In this document: positions 46,668 to 56,554 of the stretch, one piece after another
How positions within the stretch are numbered: position 1 is the stretch's first letter
How the letters are laid out: every line of letters starts with the position of its first letter
Origin: Tiliqua scincoides
Lineage: Eukaryota > Chordata > Lepidosauria > Squamata > Scincidae
DNA length: 64,000 nucleotides
Direction of reading: 5' to 3'
NCBI RefSeq assembly: GCF_035046505.1
Contig: NC_089821.1
Location: 196,006,377-196,070,376 of the forward strand
Translations under genes and position numbers: made by a program
Notes under the pieces: generated by a model
What the model was told of the DNA's origin: nothing
The model's input: the letters and a program-made list of their open reading frames with translations, nothing else
The model's database searches: none

Positions 46668-48124
46668 CATCTAAACAGCCTCTGAATATCGAGTGCAATT
46701 CCAGCATAGGATGAACTATGTATGGAAAGTTACATGTCTTGTTCTTTATGGAAAGGACTTTTGCCACCTCTGAACCTAAACCATCGCAACCTCACTACAA
46801 GAAAACAAGTGTCTGCACAAACTATTGCTGCACAAACTATTAATTGGTCAAAGCCCACATCAGAGACATGAGTCACCTGATAAAGTTGGAATAGTTACTG
46901 GGAGTACAGAAGGGGAGAACTGGCCAGTGAGACATAAAGGCCAGACAAGTAGGTGTTGCGCATTACTACACAGTGCACAAATACGAGATCAGTTAGGGTG
47001 AGTGTGACCCAATCACCCAAAAGCACTGGTGGTTGATGCTGCAAGATGAACAATGTAAATACTTAAAGAAAGAACATTCTTCGAGTCTTTGAAAGCTGCT
47101 GTTCTTGTCATATCTTAAGCTGCATATCTTAAGTGCCTTTCTGGGGTAAGTCTTGTGATTCCAGATCTTGTCTGCATAACCTGTATAGAACTAGGCTCAT
47201 GGATTTTAAAGTTCAGTATGTGGGGGGGGGGGGGGGTTTGTAGGTGAAAGAAAGGGTTACTTGCACCACTCAGAAGGTTATCAAAAAGGGGGCGCATAGT
47301 AGACTTTCAAGTTTGTCATGCCTTTCTGCCAAGGGGCCAAACCCCTTCAGGGGCTACATGCCCCAGAACACTTCGTTACCAAAAGGGCTGTTTCATTTAG
47401 GGGAATTATTACACTGCCCTTATTGGAACACCAGGACTTTAGGCTGGATAACAAGATGGCATAATGCAGAGAAATTCCCTTTTGCTTAAAGAGGAGACTG
47501 AGAGAAAACTTTCAATAAGAGATTATGGTTTTATTACAAAATCACAAAGGTAAAAGTAATGCACATGGAGAAATGATAAAGATATGTTTCTTGGTCCTAA
47601 TGGTTGAATATAGTGTACCTAGCTATCATGGTGGTTGCGTATGAAGGGTATTGGGTGCATTTGAGGAAAACAGATGAGGAAGGGGGTTGTAGGGAAGGCC
47701 TTTAGGGATCCCTTTAGCTGCTAACTAAAGATGGGAAGAGAAGGGGGAAAGAAGGGAAAGAGTTTCCAGGTACAAGATAGTTACCTGTCCTGTAGAGTGG
47801 GGGGGGGGTCCTGTGGAGAGGACCCTCTGTCACAACACAAATGTGCTGGGCCTTGGAGGGAGAGCGAGCAAGCGAGCGGGAAAGTGAGCACCTGCAAGAC
47901 CTCCCTTATAAGGGGTTGGGAGATAGTGCCTAAGCCCTGAGCTGGAAGGTAGTTTAGTTGCTAGTTGCTTAACACAATGCTGGGTGCTTGGAGTATGTAT
48001 AAGTTTGAATGGGGATCAGGATGTAGGTATCAGTTATCAGCAAAATTCAATCAGGGGTTGATGGCTGACTTCCTCAAAAGGGGAACTTAACAAAGACTGT
48101 GTGGAAAAAATACATGATGTAGAT
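46668..48124. other. Gene-free stretch
   Basis: No gene was recognised. A 15-base G run lies at 47222-47236 and a shorter one at 47801-47808. A minus-strand tataagggag near 47905 resembles a TATA box, but I cannot assign it to a gene or element. Confidence 0.4.
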
Positions 48125-48540
48125 CAGTTGTTGGCATCCTTCAGTCTCAGAAGACTATGGTGTCACGCTCTGAATGGTGGTTCTGGAACACAGTGTCCTC
48201 TCCAGTGCGTGAAGCCTGGGTAAAGTAGGTATGGAGGATAGGCTGTTACCCATGCAGCGAATCCCCCCTCTCCACATCGCTGAAATGGTCCAATGGAAAG
48301 GCAGAGGCCAATACTGTTGGTTCCAGCGGCGTCACAGGAGTTGCCAGAACATGACTGTGTTCAGCCATGAACTGCCTCAGGGACTCCGGCTCCGGATTTT
48401 GCCTCGAGGTTGACTCCTGAAGCCTTTTCCATAACTGGATGTAGCCACAAGGCAGTGGAGGTTTGGGATCAGAGTTTTCCTTCTCTCAGATGAGCTGCCT
48501 TCCCAGGCTGACAAGTCCAATCTACCCGTATCTATTGTAT
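48125..48540 (-). mobile_element. SINE sharing its 3' end with the LINE at 55.0-56.0 kb
   Basis: On the minus strand it ends gttccagaaccaccattcag, then accatagtcttctgagactg and gatgccaacaac. The LINE ends with nearly the same sequence (accatagtctttcgagactg, gttgccaacaac). The 5' part has no assignable head. Confidence 0.6.
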
Positions 48541-48989
48541 TGATGTAGATACAATACAATGAATCAGAAACTGAATTTCAACACCAAAATCATGGAAGGC
48601 AGTTCAAGTTTGCATACAGTACTGCAGGAGATGCTTAAATAGTCGGTTGTGTAAACTAAGAATGAGCTTGTGGCTTGACCAAAGTCCTGGAAATGTGGCC
48701 TGTATGCTGGGAGAACAGTTTAGCTTGCATATTGTAGTCCATAATAGCATAACTAGATAGAGAAAAAATCACAGCTATAAGGCAAAAGTAGATTTTTACA
48801 TAACTTAATGTACCCCAGCACAGTACCAACTCCATCACTGATTTCTAGATTAACTTGTCGTAATACAACTTGCCTCCTTGTAATGGCCAGGATCTGGGTT
48901 GTTCTATGCAAAACGTCTCCACCCAGAACTAGCTGTGGGTATCAAGCTACCTCAGAGGGCCAGGTGCAAGGAAGTGGCAACAGGGTGCA

Positions 48990-49092
48990 TGTATCTTGTG
49001 TGCTCCCTGAGGATCTGGTGGGCCACTGTCAGATACAGGAAGCTGGACTAGATGAGCCTTTGGCCTGATTCAGCAAGACTCTTATGTACTAT
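48990..49092 (+). mobile_element. CR1 LINE 3' end fragment
   Basis: gtgctccctgaggatctggt, agatacaggaagctggacta and gcctgattcagcaagactct. It is truncated and diverged. Confidence 0.75.
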
Positions 49093-49403
49093 CATTGAGA
49101 TTGTATCCTCAAAATCTCAGAAGCATAAATACACATCTACTGGGAAATATTGAGTTAATGCCACCAAGGTCAGCACCATACAAACCCCTTGTCTAATATG
49201 ATCTTCTGTAAAAGGGCAACTTATATCTGCCCCAGAATCATTGTTTTCAGTTGTCCACGGAAGAGTACAACATCTTCCTCCTTCTGTTCCTTTGCCCATT
49301 TCTTCTGGGCTGATGTAATCCACTCCTGGAATTGTATTTCTCTCTTTGCTTCAAGCTTGGTGGAAAATTTTTTTTATCAATTCTTACTGGGCAATGGGTG
49401 ATC

Positions 49404-49660
49404 ACCACATAAGAACAGCCCCACTGGATCAGGCCATAGGCCCATCTAGTTCAGCTTCCTGTATCTCACAGTGGCCCACCAAATGTCCCAGGGAGCACAC
49501 CAGATTACAAAAGAGACCTGCATCCTGGTGCCCTCCCTTGCCTTTGGTTTGCAGGCAGTTGTTCTCTCCATCCTCACTCAAGGGTGTTGCTAATATTTGG
49601 GCTGGCAGCATCCCCGACTTCTTCCTCACAGCTACCTCTACACTCATTCTTCTGTACAGT
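49404..49660 (-). mobile_element. CR1 LINE 3' fragment, minus strand
   Basis: cataagaacagccccactgg and cagcttcctgtatctcacag form the inverted CR1 tail. It is inserted within the LTR-element fossil. Confidence 0.8.
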
Positions 49661-50283
49661 TTCCTCCATCATGATTTCATACCCTCTCCCCAACAGTACT
49701 GTCACTCGAGCTACAGGAGCAGAAGAGTTAGCTTCCCTTCAGCAGTTAGAACATGGGGTAGCAGACTGGTTCTGCTCCTCTGCAGACACTGGTACACCCT
49801 CTCTGTCATCTCCTGAGGGCCCCCTTACTTTTGTTGTGTGGGGATGCCTCACTCTTTGGTCACCACTTAGGCCAATCCTTCTCACATGGCCAAGTTCTTT
49901 AGAATGGAAGCATGTACCATGGGGCATTGACTCAACAGCAGGCAATCTCCCACACTCTTATATAGTTGCTATATCCTTACCAAGAGTTCTATGGCATTTC
50001 CTGGAAGATAATCAAGGCTTCTTCTTTTCAACTCCATAGTATCTGCCCAGATACTGCATGTGCTCTTTAACATTGGCCATTAAACTGCTGATTTGCAAAA
50101 CCCTGAAGTCTTAAAAAGAGTAACTCAACCCCAAGCTCTGCTGCCTCCACTGCTGACTTAAGGTGTGTATCCTCAGTAAATGTTAAGTTCAGATTTAACA
50201 TAGAATAAAATTGTTCTGTCAACAAGAAGTCCAAAACTTTCTCTGGTATCTGCTTTTTGGATCCATTTGGATCTCTTCAAATT

Positions 50284-51184
50284 GGGAGAAATGTGTAGCA
50301 AAATGGCAGATGCATTTCAGTGTAAGTAAATGTAAAGTCATGCACATTGAGGCAAAGAATGAAGATGTTACATATAGGCTAATAGGTTCTGAGCTGTCTG
50401 TGACAGATCTTGGGGTGGCGGTGGACAGCTCGATGAAAGCGTTGACCCAATGTGTGGCGGCGGTGAAGAAGGCTAATTCTATGCTTGGGATCATTAGAAA
50501 AGGTACGGAGAATAAGATGGCTAATATTATAACACCATTGTACAAATCGATGGTATGGCCACATCTGGAGTATTGCATCTAGTTCTGGTTGCCATATCTC
50601 AAAAATGACATAGTAGAAATGGAAAAGTGCAGAAGACAGCAACCACAATGATTACTGGGCTGGGGCACCTTCCCTAACAGGAAAGGCTAGAATGTTTGGG
50701 ACTCTTCAGTCTAGAAAAGAGTCCCCATGGGGGGACATGATTGAGACACACAAAATTATGCAGGGGATGGATAGAGAGATGCTCTTTTCCCTCTCACGTA
50801 ACACCAGAACCAGGGGACATTCACTAAAATTGAGAGAGTTAGGAGAGACAAAAGAAAATATTTCTTTACCCATTGTGTAATTAGTTTGTGGAACTCCTTG
50901 CCACAGGAAGTAGTGATTGCATCTAGCCTAGAAAGCCTTTAAAAGGGGATTGGACAGATTTATGGAGGAAAAGTCCACCACAGGTTGTCTTGATAGATAT
51001 GTACAAACTCCTCATTTTAGAAGTAGGCTACCTCAGAATGCCTGAAGCAGGGAGGGCACTGGGACACAGGTTGTGTCTTGCTGCCTTGTGTGCTCCCTGA
51101 AGCATTTGGTAGAACACTGTGAGATACAGGAAGCTGGACTAGATGGGCCTCTGGCCTGATCCAGCAGGGTTCTTATGTTCTTTT
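50284..51184 (+). mobile_element. CR1 LINE, 5'-truncated, degraded
   Basis: It aligns to the last half of the 24.5-kb CR1 (tagcaaaatggcagatgcat, atgcttgggatcattagaaa, gaactccttgccacaggaag) and ends gatacaggaagctggactag then ttcttatgttc. Its frame is disrupted by stops and small indels, so it is older than the 24.5-kb copy. It carries only the C-terminal part beyond the catalytic FADD. Confidence 0.9.
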
Positions 51185-51710
51185 TCTCCTTGAATCCAAA
51201 GCTCCAGCCACCATTCTAACTGGGATAATAATTCTGACAGAATCAGTAGGCTTCTTTGATAACTAAATTTCCACTGTAACCCTTCTGATGTCAGTACCAT
51301 TCTATGATTCACTGTCTCTTTAAAAGTTTGATATGTTCCAGATTCTGGAACGGCGGCCAAAATGCTCAATGCATCTTTATCTTGCATCTGGATCATAAAC
51401 ATTTTAAATAATGTCTTTCAACAATATTTTCTCGCATATATCATTCCCAGACTAATAAAAAATCAGAAGCGTTGCATCCTGATGTCCATTTTGGACAGTT
51501 ACACGCATCTAAACTAGGTTCTCTCTCCTGCTTTTGGGATCATAACAGTTCTCTAGTAGCTTTTCTCTCTTCCATCATCTTCTGTTGTCGAACCAACATC
51601 CATTATTATTAGTAATAGTAGTCAGTGATTTTTTTGTAAAAAAAATAGGTGCAGGAACTCACAACTTTCTATTTATTTATTTATTTATTTATTTATTTAC
51701 AAACCATTTT

Positions 51711-51755
51711 TATACACGTGCGCGCGCGCGTGCATGCGCGCACACACGCACACGT
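51711..51755. repeat. 45-bp alternating purine-pyrimidine tract (Z-DNA type)
   Basis: Every step from 51711 to 51755 alternates pyrimidine and purine, with a CG-rich core cgcgcgcgcg flanked by CA/TG steps. Confidence 0.9.
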
Positions 51756-51858
51756 CCATCCCGTGTGAGCTCCCTGATAGCATAAGCACTCCTGCCACAG
51801 CTGGAGTGAAACACCCCATTTTTTTTAGGTGGGGAGGTGCTCCATTGGGCTATAGGAA

Positions 51859-52624
51859 ACTCTCTCCATTGGGCTATAGGAAAGCCTATACAGTAGTTAA
51901 AGTGTTCAGAACAAATATATAAGGTCTTGAGCCCAGCTGGTGGCCATCAGTGCCTCAAGTGTTAGTTCCAAACACTTTGAGCCTAAAAGCTCTGGTGGCT
52001 CAATGGATAAACTGTAGGTCTGTGGAGCCAGAGGCTTGGGGTTCAAATCCCTATGAAGGCTAATTTTTTTTAGGTGGGAAGGTGCTCCATGGCTGCAAAA
52101 TATAAAGGTTGGTTGCTAGTTGCCAAAAGGGGGGGCCAGTTGAGGCTGCAAAACTCCTCAAAGTTCAATCCCAGGCAGGCTCTTTTTTGACCTTTATTTT
52201 TTTTTAAGTTCCAGTTAGGACTTAACCCACAGTTAAGCTCCTGGAGTGAGCCCCCTGCTGGAGGCTGTGGGTTAAGTCCTACCTGGGACTTTAAAAAAAA
52301 AAGTTCAAAAAAGAGCCTGCCTGGGACTGAACTTTGAGGGGTTTTGCAGCCTCAACTGGCCCCCCTTTTGGCAACTAGCAACCAACCTTTATATTTTGCA
52401 GCCATGGAACACCTTCCCACCTTAAAAAAAAAAAAAAATTTTCCTCACTGGGATTTGAACCCCTGCAGACCTGCAGTTTATCCATTGAGCCACCAGAGCT
52501 CTTAGGCTCAAAGTGTTTGGAACTAATACTTGAGGCACTGATAGCCACCAGCTGGGCTGAAGACCTTATATATTAATTCTGAACACTTTAACAATAGGCT
52601 TTCCTATAGCCCAATGGAGAGAGT
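51859..52624. repeat. Large inverted repeat, ~370-bp arms, 32-bp spacer
   Basis: The left arm 51859-52231 and right arm 52264-52624 are reverse complements over almost their whole length with scattered mismatches. Examples are cagttgaggctgcaaaact with its inverse, and aggacttaacccacag with ctgtgggttaagtcct at the centre. Each arm carries a tRNA-like module. Confidence 0.9.
51990..52053 (+). repeat. tRNA-like module (arginine-tRNA-like) in left arm
   Basis: An A-box-like tggctcaatgg (51996-52006) and a B-box-like ggttcaaatcc (52040-52050) have near-normal spacing. Its mirror copy lies on the minus strand in the right arm (boxes at 52482-52492 and 52451-52461). No acceptor stem closes, so it is tRNA-derived rather than a tRNA gene. 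Confidence 0.65.
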
Positions 52625-52673
52625 GCTGGGCTGTGGAGCACAAGGTTGGAGGTTCGAATCCCTCCCTAGCCAG
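52600..52673 (+). repeat. Second tRNA-like module with consensus B box
   Basis: An A-box-like tagcccaatgg (52607-52617) and ggttcgaatcc (52651-52661), a full B-box consensus. Tandem truncated pieces of its head (ccattgggctatagg) occur inverted at 51841-51885. The acceptor stem does not pair. Confidence 0.6.
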
Positions 52674-52678
52674 CAGTG

Positions 52679-52796
52679 TGGAGCGGGGTGGTGCAGGCAG
52701 GGGAAAAAAGGTGGGGGCAAGGAGGAGGGAAAAAGGGGGGGTGCAGGCAGGGGGGAAAAAGGTAGGGGCAGAGAGGAGGGGGAAAAAAAGGTGCCG
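52679..52796 (+). repeat. G-rich tandem repeat (about 2 units of ~52 bp)
   Basis: Two units beginning gtgcaggcagggg and each carrying gggg runs separated by short A-rich spacers. Four or more G runs per unit give quadruplex potential on the + strand. Confidence 0.8.
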
Positions 52797-52830
52797 TGTT
52801 CTCGTGTGTTCCATTACAAAAAAAGCCCTG

Positions 52831-53094
52831 GTAGTAGTAGTAGTAAGAGTATTTGTATACTCTTTTCAAAGGAAAGTTCACAAAGTGGTTTACAGAGAAA
52901 AATCAAACAACTAATGGCTCCCTTTCTAAGGCCTCACATCTAAAAAGATGCAAAAGGACACCAGCAGGCAGCCACTAGAAAAGACACTGCTGGGGTGAGG
53001 AGGGCCAGTTACTCTCCCCCTGCTAAATAAAAGAGGAGCACCCACTAGAAAACCACTAGTGGGTTTCCCACTAGCCACACTCACTAGCCAACAT
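52831..53094 (-). mobile_element. (TAG/TTA)n-tailed retroposon, minus strand, split by the composite hAT
   Basis: gtatactcttttcaaaggaa, agttcacaaagtggtttaca and tgaggagggccagttactct match the inverse of the 39.99-kb retroposon. Its tail continues across the hAT insertion to about 51601-51622. Confidence 0.7.
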
Positions 53095-54158
53095 TCCTGT
53101 TGATACTCTGTGGCATGATCCCAATCTCATTCCTCCAGCTGCACCATGATTCTTCATCATCCCTGAGAAATTCTTCTGAGCCTCTGATCACATCCTCTTC
53201 ACTCATAGGACTTTATCTTTGTGAGTCATCTTTGTACCTGTTCTCTATCACCCCGTCAGGGCATTTTAAACTGCAGGGCTTCTGCTTTTGGCATGGAAAA
53301 TTCTTGTAGTAATTCTTGATCCCCTTCTGCTAATTGTACTAAATTAGAGAACACTCCAGCAGCTGTTCTGCCTTTTTCACTTACTCTTTGCATATCTTAT
53401 AAACTCATCAAAACAACAAACCACTGCCTGTGAATTATGCCCTACTCCGTACGTTCTTGCCCCAGGAATTTGTGTACCTCAAAATTCCCATAAGCTGCAC
53501 CATGTCATGCCTTTCCGCCGATGGGCCAATCATCTTAAGAGTCTACAAGCCCATGGGATACTTAACATACCCTGCCTCCCTTGGCAGTGTTGTCCTCCTG
53601 TTAAACTCAAAAAAAATGTCACTCTCCCCTCTTCCTCTCTGTGCCTCTCCACTTACTCAGAAGCTCAGCAACAGAACACAGAACAGAAGGAGAAGGAAAA
53701 AAACTGGTCAATTTTCAGGCATTTCCCAAAACTCTCTAGATTCTTGGAGACAATTTATTACTTTCTGGTCAAGTCAGGGCCATAGCTGGGGGAGGGGAGC
53801 TAGTTTTGCCCACTCTTGCATTTATGTGTCTTTGATTTTTCTCCATACTTATCCTTTAATTTTGGACACCAGTATATATGCTGGACATAATTGTCCACCC
53901 TGAAATAAATAGTTGCCCACCCACCTCTAGAATCCTTACTACAGGCCTGGGTCAAGATAACATATGCAAGGATAACAATATATCCTTAAAAGATTGTTTT
54001 TTAAAAAACAAATACTCAATCCCAAAACTCTTCCACCCTATAACAGGGCTTTCAAAGGAAGTATTTCACAGAAATAAGGCATACAATGACAGGCAGCAAG
54101 AAATTAACCATACTAGCTAGTCTACAAGCTATATACTTGCATAGCGCTGAGCTCAAAA
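53095..54158. other. Gene-free stretch
   Basis: No gene was recognised. The first few hundred bases may belong to the minus-strand LTR fossil; the rest is unassigned. Confidence 0.35.
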
Positions 54159-54166
54159 GTCTAGCC

Positions 54167-54695
54167 CAGTGTTTCTCAAACTGTGGGTCAGGACCCACTA
54201 GGTGGGTCATGAGCCAATTTCAGGTGAGTCCCCATTAACAAGCTACTATGTATATTTACTATGTATAACAATGATAGTCAATGGGACATTATTATTATTA
54301 ATCACATTTTTATACCACTCTTCCTCCGGAGAGCTCAGGGAGGTGTACACAGCTGCTCCCCTCCTTTTTTCCTCACAACAACCCTGTGAGATAGGTGTGG
54401 CTGAGAGAAAGTGACTGGCCCAAGGTCACCCAGGAAGCTTCATGGCTGAGGGGGGATTTGAACTTGGATCTTCCAAGTCTGAGTCCACCTCCCAAACCAC
54501 TGCAACACCTTGGCTCTCTATGGTATACTCTAGGGAGAGTAAGTCTCTTTGACTTATTCCTTGGTAAGTGTGGGTAGGACTGCAGCCTAGGATTGTTAAA
54601 AAATTTTCCTGTTTGATGACATCACTTCTAGTGAGTCCTGACAGGAGTCTCATTCTAAAAAGTGGGTCCCAGTGCTAAATGTGTGAGAACCACAG
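54167..54695. mobile_element. hAT-type element (CAGTGGTTCTCAAACT family) split by a retroposon
   Basis: cagtgtttctcaaactgtgg opens it and gtgagaaccacag closes it, with the perfect duplication gtctagcc at 54159-54166 and 54696-54703. It contains the same embedded MITE half (ggtaagtgtgggtaggactg) as the 45-kb copy. Confidence 0.85.
54286..54535 (-). mobile_element. (ATT)n-tailed SINE/LINE fragment nested in the hAT
   Basis: An (ATT)n run, then tttttataccactcttcctc, aggtcacccaggaagcttca and gggggatttgaacttggatc: an L2/SINE-type repeat on the minus strand. The family is uncertain. Confidence 0.55.
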
Positions 54696-54703
54696 GTCTA
54701 GCC

Positions 54704-55015
54704 TATTCAACAGCCACTGCTCAGGCACTTTCTCTAAACTCCTGGCTCCCTTACATAGCCAGAAGTCCCTCCCTCAGGGGTTTTTTACCCAATTACAATG
54801 CACCACCAAACTACTGAACATTCATTGGCCAATAATCTAACAAATACATCAGATCTCTTATCCTAATTACAATTAATCCAACCTGGAGAAGTTCTTTTTT
54901 GGCTAGTACATCAAATAGCCTTCTAATTACCTACACCTGTAACACACTCCCCCTCTTAATCAACTTCACACTTAAATTAACCCCCTACTATCCAAACTAC
55001 CCCTACTACCCTACC
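54704..55015. other. Gene-free stretch, possible LTR remnant
   Basis: AT-rich, with no gene. On the minus strand it starts tgttacaggtgtaggtaatt and could be an LTR piece of the neighbouring fossil, but no matching partner was found. Confidence 0.25.
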
Positions 55016-55985
55016 TATACCACTTCTGTACTGCAGCGAGTCATGGACTCTTCGCTCACAACAGGAGAGGAAACTGAACGCTTTCCACATGCGCTGCCTC
55101 CGGCGCATCCTCGGCATCACCTGGCAGGACAAAGTTCCAAACAACACAGTCCTGGAACGTGCTGGAATCCCTAATAATATAATAATAATAATATACAGTA
55201 TTTATATACCGCCTTTCTTGGTCTTTATTCAAGACTTTATTCAAGGCGGTTTACATAGGCAGGCTTATTAAATCCACGCAGGGATTTTTACAAATTGAAA
55301 GAAGGTTCTTTCTTTCAAGAACCACTACATTCAAGGTGTTACACTCCGATCTGGTTTAACATTCTGGCCTCCATCCTCCCACGCTCCGAGCAGATGGAAC
55401 AGCTCAGCTGCAGCTTGCCAGCTGCTTCAAGGTCGCACGGTGCCGGTGGCCTCAAACTGGCAACCTTGTGGATGTTAATCTGCCTGGAATCCCTAGCATG
55501 TATGCACTGCCGAAACAAAGACGCCTGCGTTGGCTCGGTCATGTCGTGAGAATGGATGATGGCCGGATCCCAAAGGATCTCCTCTATGGAGAACTCGTGC
55601 AAGGAAAGTGCCCTACAGGTAGACCACAGCTACAATACAAGGACATCTGCAAGAGGGATCTGAAGGCCTTAGGAGTGGACCTCAACAGGTGGGAAACCCT
55701 GGCTTCTGAGCGGCCCGTTTGGAGGCAGGCTGTGCAGCATGGCCTTTCCCAGTTTGAAGAGACACTTGGCCAACAGTCTGAGGCAAAGAGGCAAAGAAGG
55801 AAGGCCCATAGCCAGGGAGACAGACCAGGGACAGACTGCACTTGCTCCCGGTGTGGAAGGGATTGTCACTCCCGAATCGACCTTTTCAGCCACACTAGAC
55901 GCTGTTCCAGAACCACCATTCAGAGCGCGATACCATAGTCTTTCGAGACTGAAGGTTGCCAACAACAAACTACCCAAACAAACCA
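55016..55985 (+). mobile_element. LINE 3' part (ORF C-terminus), split by a retroposon
   Basis: Coding remnants read QRRLRWLGHVVRMDDGRIPK, then DICKRDLKALGVDLNRW and a Cys/His finger (CSRCGRDCHSRIDLFSHTRR), a C-terminus common in vertebrate non-LTR elements (possibly RTE-X or a related clade). The 3' end is ccatagtctttcgagactga followed by ggttgccaacaacaaac. It is 5'-truncated and interrupted at 55174-55483. Confidence 0.75.
55174..55483 (-). mobile_element. (ATA)n-tailed retroposon nested in the LINE
   Basis: The 12-bp duplication ctggaatcccta is perfect at 55162-55173 and 55484-55495. The sequence reads ataccgcctttcttggtctt, aggcggtttacataggcagg and cacggtgccggtggcctcaa. It lies on the minus strand; probably L2-related, but the family is not certain. 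Confidence 0.7.
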
Positions 55986-56546
55986 TACTTCTCTAAGCTC
56001 TATTTCAAGGTATCCCTGCACATTCCAGGACAAGAACAAAGGTTACATTTAATGCAGAAATACGAGGTGCATTGCAAAATATTTATTTATATAGACATTC
56101 CTACATTTTACTTTTCCCAGCACCATCCCCCATTCCCATTCCAAGAGGTTAGCAAAGAAGGAGGGGAGAACCCCACTTCCGTGACAAAGCTAAACAAACT
56201 GACACATTCTTCTTCCTGTCTTTTGAGTTAGTGGAAGTTCTCTGTCACACTTAGAACTGTGATACTTTCATAAGAAGTGATGCTGCAATTATACCCAAAG
56301 AAGCTTGGGTAGAATAATGTGGGGTCATGCAGAGAAAAGAGGCAAGTGAACTGGTGGAAAGGGGAGTAGTGATAACTTTATGTGAAAGAGGACAGAGAAA
56401 CAGAGCATGTACTTCCTTAGATATGGGCCCATATGTCACTGTGTATGAACTTTTACCAAAAATGTGCAGAGCTATGTTGCTCCAGTGTGCCTCATCATGT
56501 AAGGTGGTTGGTTGCATCCAAGGACTGCTAGTCAGTAAAGCTAGGC
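55986..56546. other. Gene-free stretch
   Basis: No gene or repeat was recognised. A 112-codon minus-strand frame (56251-56589) shows no known motif and overlaps a shorter frame on the other strand. Confidence 0.35.
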
Positions 56547-56554
56547 TTCTAGGG

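Larger units (their letters stand above)
51623..52830. mobile_element. Composite hAT-like element with palindromic tRNA-like core
   Basis: The ends cagtgatttttttgtaa and ttacaaaaaaagccctg are inverted with two differences. Flanks atagtagt (51615-51622) and gtagtagt (52831-52838) match 7 of 8, inside the (TAG)n tail of a retroposon. The 1.2-kb interior has an (ATTT)n run, a 45-bp alternating tract, a large inverted repeat with tRNA-like boxes and a G-rich tandem repeat. No transposase frame is present. Confidence 0.65.
49100..53500 (-). mobile_element. Fossil LTR-retrotransposon gag region, second relic, minus strand
   Basis: Minus-strand frames near 51.2-51.6 kb resemble the SCAN-like gag of the 39-40.7 kb relic, and a zinc-knuckle-like piece lies near 49.8 kb, so both belong to a Gmr1-like Gypsy family. 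Two CR1 copies (49.40-49.66 and 50.28-51.18 kb) and, probably, the hAT/retroposon block (51.6-53.1 kb) have inserted into it. It is broken in many places and old. Outer limits and LTRs are uncertain. Confidence 0.45.

Noticed and set aside
47115-47910. Possible minus-strand LTR or promoter (tataagggag near 47905)
   Set aside because: No matching second copy, no flanking duplication and no adjacent coding region.
52600-52673. Possible functional tRNA gene
   Set aside because: The B box is consensus, but acceptor arms do not pair and pieces of the same head are repeated nearby, so it is tRNA-derived repeat.
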